From: JAZUCL01 sp045639125
Lineage (GTDB): Bacteria > Bacillota > Clostridia > Oscillospirales > QAMX01
Length of the DNA stretch: 54,446 nucleotides
NCBI GenBank assembly: GCA_045639125.1
Contig: JAZUCL010000016.1
Coordinates: 1 to 54,446 of the forward strand
Reading direction: 5' to 3'
Shown here: one piece after another, positions 50,181 to 54,446 of the stretch
Layout of the letters: each line of letters begins with the position of its first letter
How positions within the stretch are numbered: the first letter of the stretch is position 1
Translations under genes and position numbers: made by a program
The notes under the pieces: generated by a model
Told to the model about the DNA's origin: nothing
Seen by the model: only the letters and a program-made list of their open reading frames with translations
Databases searched by the model: none

Positions 50181-52058
50181 ATGGAAAGAGATATTGTACT
50201 ACATGGTGTTCGTACATTTGGAAATCTCAAAGCAGAAGATGTTTGGACAAGTATTGAAGATAGATGTATTTCAAAAGGCATGAACTATACACACTTCTCA
50301 TTGATGGGTTTTGACAAGAGTCAAGATGCAACACATAACAAGGAGTTATTATTTGACTGGGTAAGAAAACTTGTTGAAAATGAGATATATTTTTCTTTCT
50401 GGTATGAACACAGAACAGACGATAGAGGCAAATCAGCAGAACTTGCTTGCGGTGTAGATAGTGAGACTCTTCTGGAAATTAAGAAAATGGCTGGCAAGTA
50501 TTTTATAGGAACAATAGTTCCTGAACTTGGCAGTGAGTATGGCTGTTACGCAAGTGATTACGAAACTCCAGCCAATACGTCTGACAATATGAAAGATGCC
50601 CATGACAAAATGATAAGTTCAGCCAAAGAAATTTTGAAATTTGGAAGTATAGATGGCGAACTCCCCGTTTCTGTTGTAGAAGCGACTGCACTGTTGTCAT
50701 ATATTTCTGAGTGTAATCTTGCATTTCCTACGCTTGAGGCTATGTGTGGAAACTCGGAAATTATGGTTCCCCTTACTCGTGGTACTGCATCGGCTATAAA
50801 AAGCCCTATGTGGGCAACATATATTGCTCACGAGTGGTACGGCGGTGTCCGTGTGTTTGATACTCTTAAAATGCACAGACTGAGAATGATTTACGACTAC
50901 TGTTATATGTCAGGCTCAAATCTTTTTGTTCTTGAAAGTGGCATTGATAATCTTTTCTCTCACGATACGGCACCCAATAGCCCTAGATATGTAGAGGGCA
51001 AATATGATGCGAACCATCCTATCTGCAAAGAGTATGTGAAAGTTTTGTCAGACTTTGCAAAGTTTATAAAGGAAGACGCTCGTCCTGTAGGTGGCCCCAA
51101 AGTTAAAGTGGCGTTTGTACAGGGCAACCTCGACGGATACAGCCCATGGCGTGCAGGCAGTTCACTTTGGAATTGCTTTAACAATAAGGATTTTGGCTAC
51201 TCTGCACCTGAGTTTATGTGGAGAATATTTGACGATATCAACGTAAAGCGTAACTGGGGCGATACACACAACTACGGAGATATTGACCTTTCAGGTGCTC
51301 CTGCTTACGGTACATACGATATTATAAACGCAAAAGCAGGCTATGAGGCGTTCTCAAAGTATGAGTACCTTATCTTCACCGGCTGGAACTCCATGACAGA
51401 GGAGATTTATGCTGACCTTAAAAAGTACGTTGAAAACGGCGGTAAGTTGTTTATGACGGCGGCACATCTTAACACTTCTATTAGACGTGACGGAGAGATG
51501 AAACTCATAAATGACGGTGACGTTTCTGACTTGTTCGGTTGTAAGTTGACCGTTGACGAAAAGTTATGCATAAATCACGGCTATAAGTGCATTGAGAGTA
51601 TTGTACCTGACCTTATGTATCCTGCGGATTTGTACTTTGATCCGCTGATTTCCGAGGGTTATGTAAACTATGCAAAGACAGAACTTACAACAGCCGTAGC
51701 AACAGGAAAACTCAGTCAAAACTTTGTAGAGCCTGACATTGAAGGTATGCCCACATGGCTTACCGAGAATAAACTGGGCAAAGGCTATGCAATCTTAATG
51801 ACAAGTATTGACTATCCAAGTGGAAGTGGATTCACAGCGTATAAGACAGTAGTTCGTGAAATTCTTACCTCAACCCACAGAAATTGTGATATTAAGGTAT
51901 ATGGCGGCGACAGACTCCGCTTTAGCGTATACGAGGGCAATAAAGTGTATCTTCTCAACACCGATTTTAATAGTCGCACAGAGGCTACAATCGATTATGG
52001 AACAGAGAAGAAAACATTCTTGCTTGAACCTCGTCAGTTGCTCCCTGTTGAAGCGTAA
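50181..52058 (+). CDS. Putative glycoside-hydrolase-like protein
   Basis: The 625-aa cytosolic protein has no signal peptide. The N-terminal half (about 1-330) looks like a TIM barrel, with candidate catalytic acids in VPELGSEYGCY (about 113-123) and FVLESGIDNLF (about 251). The middle (about 395-445) resembles a glutamine-amidotransferase-like fold (YEYLIFTGWNSMTEEIY, LKKYVENGGKLFMTAAHL), as in GH42-type trimerisation domains. The end is beta-rich (VYLLNTDFNSRTEATI). The family is not recognised with certainty. The ATG at 50181 follows GAAAGGAAAAGG. Confidence 0.55.
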   Translation: MERDIVLHGVRTFGNLKAEDVWTSIEDRCISKGMNYTHFSLMGFDKSQDATHNKELLFDWVRKLVENEIYFSFWYEHRTDDRGKSAELACGVDSETLLEIKKMAGKYFIGTIVPELGSEYGCYASDYETPANTSDNMKDAHDKMISSAKEILKFGSIDGELPVSVVEATALLSYISECNLAFPTLEAMCGNSEIMVPLTRGTASAIKSPMWATYIAHEWYGGVRVFDTLKMHRLRMIYDYCYMSGSNLFVLESGIDNLFSHDTAPNSPRYVEGKYDANHPICKEYVKVLSDFAKFIKEDARPVGGPKVKVAFVQGNLDGYSPWRAGSSLWNCFNNKDFGYSAPEFMWRIFDDINVKRNWGDTHNYGDIDLSGAPAYGTYDIINAKAGYEAFSKYEYLIFTGWNSMTEEIYADLKKYVENGGKLFMTAAHLNTSIRRDGEMKLINDGDVSDLFGCKLTVDEKLCINHGYKCIESIVPDLMYPADLYFDPLISEGYVNYAKTELTTAVATGKLSQNFVEPDIEGMPTWLTENKLGKGYAILMTSIDYPSGSGFTAYKTVVREILTSTHRNCDIKVYGGDRLRFSVYEGNKVYLLNTDFNSRTEATIDYGTEKKTFLLEPRQLLPVEA

Positions 52059-52089
52059 GTGAGATAAAATACATCGTAAATACGTGTAA

Positions 52090-52127
52090 AAAAGAACAGA
52101 TTTCATTTTAGTGAAATCTGTTCTTTT
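52090..52127 (+). terminator. Terminator after the glycoside-hydrolase-like gene
   Basis: AAAAGAACAGATTTCA pairs with TGAAATCTGTTCTTTT, 16 bp, followed by GTTG. Confidence 0.85.
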
Positions 52128-52150
52128 GTTGTCACTGACAAAATACGAAA

Positions 52151-52181
52151 CTCACCCCGAGGGATATTCCCTCGGGGTGAG
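52151..52181. terminator. Strong hairpin between convergent genes
   Basis: CTCACCCCGAGGGA pairs with TCCCTCGGGGTGAG around TAT, 14 bp. A weak T-run follows (GTTGTTTT). It may serve either the upstream plus-strand gene or the minus-strand PH-like gene at 52304. The stretch 52182-52303 is otherwise empty. Confidence 0.65.
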
Positions 52182-52303
52182 TGTTGTTTTAGATATTACT
52201 TATTGGAAATTGCAGCCTGTGCGGCGATACACAAATAAGGGAAATATAAATTATGGGTAACAGTGCTTATCATATCGTTTCGATAAACTGGAATTTCTAT
52301 GTT

Positions 52304-52618
52304 TTATTTATGCAGATAATCCCAAATTATTTGAAAATCTTTTTTATGTTTGAATGAGAACTTAAACTCTTTCCCCTCGTTATTAACAATCTTTAATCCG
52401 CCACCAGGAAAATAAGTGTATTTTTCTACGAGAGCAATACTTTCAAGAGGAATCATTGTATGGTCATCCGTAGCGGCATTCATTACTCCAAAAGCCAAAT
52501 AAGAGGTGGCAGACTTATTCCATATCAAAGCGGCATCCGTTAGTGTTAAATCGCCATACCCACGAAAAACAAAAGTTACTCTTGTTTTAACAATAATTTG
52601 TGTTCCCATTGCATTCAT
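52304..52618 (-). CDS. PH-like-domain protein
   Basis: The 104-aa soluble protein has a beta-rich pattern (VTFVFRGYGDLTLTDAALIWNK, IPLESIALVEKYTYFPGGGLKIVNNEGKEFKF) typical of bacterial PH or GRAM-like folds, ending in a C-terminal helix (KDFQIIWDYLHK). GGAGC lies before the ATG. There is no membrane helix. Such proteins may bind membranes or partners; nothing here shows which. It lies apart from its neighbours. Confidence 0.6.
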   Translation of the reverse strand: MNAMGTQIIVKTRVTFVFRGYGDLTLTDAALIWNKSATSYLAFGVMNAATDDHTMIPLESIALVEKYTYFPGGGLKIVNNEGKEFKFSFKHKKDFQIIWDYLHK

Positions 52619-52702
52619 TTTAATGTGCTCCTTTATCGGAAATTCTGATTTATTAGTTAGATTATAGCACTTTTACAGTAAGATTTCAATGAGAATAGAA
52701 AA

Positions 52703-52726
52703 ATCCTCCCGATTTCTCGGGAGGAT
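52703..52726 (-). terminator. Terminator of the zinc-ribbon membrane gene
   Basis: ATCCTCCCGA pairs with TCGGGAGGAT around a 4-nt loop, with a T-run on the minus strand (TTTTTC). The gene at 52798 ends 72 bp upstream of it. Confidence 0.8.
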
Positions 52727-52797
52727 AATTTTACTTTGTAAATCTAACTACTTGGACTTGATAAAAAACGGAGAAGGAAACGATGTATGTAGAATTA

Positions 52798-53106
52798 TTA
52801 GTACATCATACCGATCATCATGCTACTCATAACAACACTGGAGATAATGGAAAATGCTATTGAAACGATAAAGCCAATTAGGGCACCCTTGCCGGCAGAT
52901 TTTGCCATTGAAGGCTTGGTGTCTTTGTTGATTAACCAAATAATAAAACCTGCGATTGGAATAAAGAAGCCTAAAACTGCCATACCCGTGCTGGGTGCAT
53001 CGGTAGCGTTAACAATAGGATTTAGTGTGTCCTGTGTACTACAGCCACAGTGAATGCAGATGACGGCTTCATCCAGAACTTCTTTTCCGCACTTTTTGCA
53101 AAACAT
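52798..53106 (-). CDS. Zinc-ribbon small membrane protein
   Basis: The 102-aa protein begins MFCKKCGKEVLDEAVICIHCGC, a double-CxxC zinc ribbon. Two predicted TM helices follow (about 42-58 and 73-95) with a short cytoplasmic loop carrying TKPSMAKSAGKG. This resembles many small zinc-ribbon/TM proteins of Firmicutes of unknown function. AGAGAGG lies before the ATG. It diverges from an XRE regulator that may control it through the repeats at 53169-53204. Confidence 0.75.
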   Translation of the reverse strand: MFCKKCGKEVLDEAVICIHCGCSTQDTLNPIVNATDAPSTGMAVLGFFIPIAGFIIWLINKDTKPSMAKSAGKGALIGFIVSIAFSIISSVVMSSMMIGMMY

Positions 53107-53168
53107 AATATTACCTCTCTTTATTTAATAACTGTCGAAAGCAATCGACTCTTCTATAGTTTAGAAGA

Positions 53169-53204
53169 TTTTTGTCTATTTGTCAATAGAATGTTTTTGT
53201 CTAT
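53169..53204. repeat. Two TTTTTGTCTAT direct repeats in a divergent promoter region
   Basis: Copies at 53169-53179 and 53194-53204 are 25 bp apart, with CTATTTGTCAATAG between and overlapping them. TATACT (53207-53212) follows. The position between the zinc-ribbon gene and the XRE gene suggests operator sites. Confidence 0.5.
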
Positions 53205-53228
53205 CGTATACTATTTGTGGTGATGATA

Positions 53229-53435
53229 ATGAAACTTACTTTTGGCGAAAAGGTTCGAAATTTACGAGAAGATAAAGACATCAATCAAACACAGTTAGGT
53301 AAAGCTGTGGGAATGACTCAGAGGAAATTGTCATATATAGAGTGCGGTAAATGTGAGCCGAGTGTTGATGACATTGTGGCAATATGCAAATTTTTCAAAG
53401 TATCTGCGGACTATCTTCTTGGTATAAAAGAATAA
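53229..53435 (+). CDS. XRE-family transcription regulator, minimal
   Basis: The 68-aa protein is almost only a Cro/CI helix-turn-helix (FGEKVRNLREDKDINQTQLG, MTQRKLSYIECGKCEPSVDDI, DYLLGIKE ending). The ATG at 53229 has GGTGAT 4 nt upstream; earlier GTG and ATG codons add four residues. It is divergent from the zinc-ribbon membrane gene and is probably self-regulated. Confidence 0.82.
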   Translation: MKLTFGEKVRNLREDKDINQTQLGKAVGMTQRKLSYIECGKCEPSVDDIVAICKFFKVSADYLLGIKE

Positions 53436-53437
53436 TA

Positions 53438-53464
53438 AGACCACCTGAAAAAATCAGGTGGTCT
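53438..53464 (+). terminator. Terminator of the small XRE gene
   Basis: AGACCACCTGA pairs with TCAGGTGGTCT around five A (11 bp) and is followed by ATAATTT. Confidence 0.8.
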
Positions 53465-53501
53465 ATAATTTATTTACTTGGACTTAATAGCAGCCTGCAC
53501 A

Positions 53502-54092
53502 TCAAAATTCAAAAGGGGGGAATTTAAAGGTTTCAATGGCATCTTCGGACCAAAGAAGTACATAGCCGTCAACTTCTGCATCGTCTGCACATATGGCGAA
53601 GGAATTGCCGTTACTCATAGTGAAATCTATGACACTAAATGTTTCTTCTGTTGGCAATACATAATCAATTTGACCGTTTATCCATTTATTATATTTCTTC
53701 GTTACCGACCGCAGATTTATTGAGGTTATACACCCATACTCAAATGTACAACTATCCACTCTTTTTATTTTATAGTTATAATCATATAAATTACTGATTC
53801 TATTAAAACAGTCTTTTGTCAATAGAGTTTCGTATTCGTCCATTTCTTGTTTAGTTAATTTTCTAAACTGAACATTTAATAAGTCAATAAAGAGATAGTC
53901 TATGACCAAGCACTTGCCATTTTCCAATAGAATATAAAACTCTGTTTCTGAGTTGTAGATTGGGTATCCTTTATGCGAACTCCAATGGGGATCAGAAAGG
54001 GAAAAAATAGTTTTTATTTTTGATTCTTTCAATTCACTTATTATTGAATTGAAATAAGCGATTGTTTCCGATTTTTTTGAAAAATCAATCAT
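53502..54092 (-). CDS. Orphan protein, unknown function
   Basis: The 196-aa soluble protein has mixed alpha/beta composition, many aromatic residues and no Cys pairs or signal. It includes the stretches FYILLENGKCLVIDYLFIDLL and FSVIDFTMSNGNSFAICADD, with VDGYVLLWSEDAI near the end. It is not recognised. The size, acidic character and lone occurrence near a mobile element recall immunity-type proteins, but no toxin gene is adjacent. The ATG at 54092 has AGAGG 8 nt upstream; a GTG at 54101 is an alternative. AT-rich codons suggest recent arrival. Confidence 0.6.
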   Translation of the reverse strand: MIDFSKKSETIAYFNSIISELKESKIKTIFSLSDPHWSSHKGYPIYNSETEFYILLENGKCLVIDYLFIDLLNVQFRKLTKQEMDEYETLLTKDCFNRISNLYDYNYKIKRVDSCTFEYGCITSINLRSVTKKYNKWINGQIDYVLPTEETFSVIDFTMSNGNSFAICADDAEVDGYVLLWSEDAIETFKFPPFEF

Positions 54093-54237
54093 TTTCTTCA
54101 CCTCTTTGATTACATTATATCACACCTTGTGTCCAATAAAAAGTACTTTGCAAAGAAAAATCCCCTCGGATTAGGTGGGTAGTGATAAGGAAGTATTGAA
54201 AATATCACTATCTACCGACAAGCAGGGTGTAAAAGCA

Positions 54238-54275
54238 AAACAAGCATATCGCTTTTTAGGCGGTATGCTTGTTTT
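54238..54275. terminator. Hairpin before the IS200-like end
   Basis: AAACAAGCATA pairs with TATGCTTGTTT (11 bp) and has T-rich ends in both directions. A further stem TAGTGATA/TATCACTA lies at about 54179-54211. Nothing coding was seen in 54093-54290. Confidence 0.7.
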
Positions 54276-54289
54276 CGTTGGTGCCTTGT

Positions 54290-54446
54290 AAGGCATGGAA
54301 ATAACCCCCCAGTTCTACTGGGGGAAGAAAAAACACTTTAGTATATGCAATAAAAAACCACCGTGATATAATGTGTAAAGGTTTGGCGACCGCATTACAC
54401 AGAATATACGGAGGTTTTAAGCAAGATGAAAAAAGAAAGAAACGAA
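54290..54446 (+). mobile_element. Left end of an IS200/IS605-like element, cut by the window edge
   Basis: Hairpin CCCCCAG-TTCTA-CTGGGGG (54306-54324) is of the type recognised by single-strand TnpA transposases at their left end. A TATAAT (54367-54372) and GGAGG (54412-54416) follow, then an ATG at 54426. No inverted terminal repeats are expected for this family. The true left boundary cannot be fixed from here. Confidence 0.55.
54426..54446 (+). CDS. Start of an IS200-family transposase (partial)
   Basis: Only MKKERNE is inside the window. GGAGG lies 9 nt upstream. The call rests on the IS200-like hairpin and the position, since too few residues are present to identify the family. The gene continues beyond 54446. 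Confidence 0.45.

Overview
The window looks like a chromosomal segment of an anaerobic, low-to-mid GC Gram-positive bacterium of the Clostridia, probably near Oscillospiraceae. This is inferred from gene order and protein style; no database was searched. Supporting features are the full S10-spc-alpha ribosomal block with zinc-type S14, L32 and L36, a zinc-LID adenylate kinase, a class III (oxygen-sensitive) ribonucleotide reductase, SLH and lipoprotein surface proteins, and a DUF512 radical-SAM protein.

Layout. (1) 1-4500 is a small island bounded by broken tRNA-Arg(CCU) pieces. Two 5'-half copies and one chimeric full-length tRNA lie on the left, and an orphan 3' half lies on the right. Inside are a SemiSWEET transporter, an SGNH-like protein and a CitA/CitB-type two-component system. 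TGCTAAT repeats occur near both outer edges. (2) 4500-10300 is a minus-strand housekeeping block: type IIA topoisomerase subunit A, RlmA-like methyltransferase, MscL, a membrane-anchored coiled-coil protein, ParB and ParA. (3) 10400-10720 holds two tRNA-Ser genes. (4) 11000-21240 is an accessory envelope region. A seven-TM LuxR-type regulator is followed by two palindromes placed at about -43 and -79 of a candidate promoter. Next come a small cysteine-rich protein, homologues of Bacillus YdjG, YdjH and YdjI without PspA, an SLH protein, a DUF4428 protein and three lipoproteins. (5) 21400-37300 is the ribosomal superoperon, preceded by a strong promoter and a leader of roughly 490 nt rich in predicted hairpins. 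(6) 37400-46440 holds an HPr-like protein that has lost its phosphorylatable His, an FGGY kinase, a DUF3343-cysteine desulfurase pair, yceD-rpmF, a DUF512 protein, der, plsY, gpsA and rpmB. (7) 46870-49410 is nrdD behind two NrdR boxes. (8) 49500-54446 is accessory: two XRE regulators, a glycoside-hydrolase-like protein behind a 22-bp palindromic operator, small membrane or PH-like proteins, an orphan protein, and the left end of an IS200/IS605-like element cut by the window edge.

The most system-like novelty is the membrane LuxR regulator, palindromes and PspA-less YdjGHI module at 11006-17076. The tRNA-Arg half-gene array around the first island and the structured leader before rpsJ come next. 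No CRISPR array, integrase or rRNA gene was seen.
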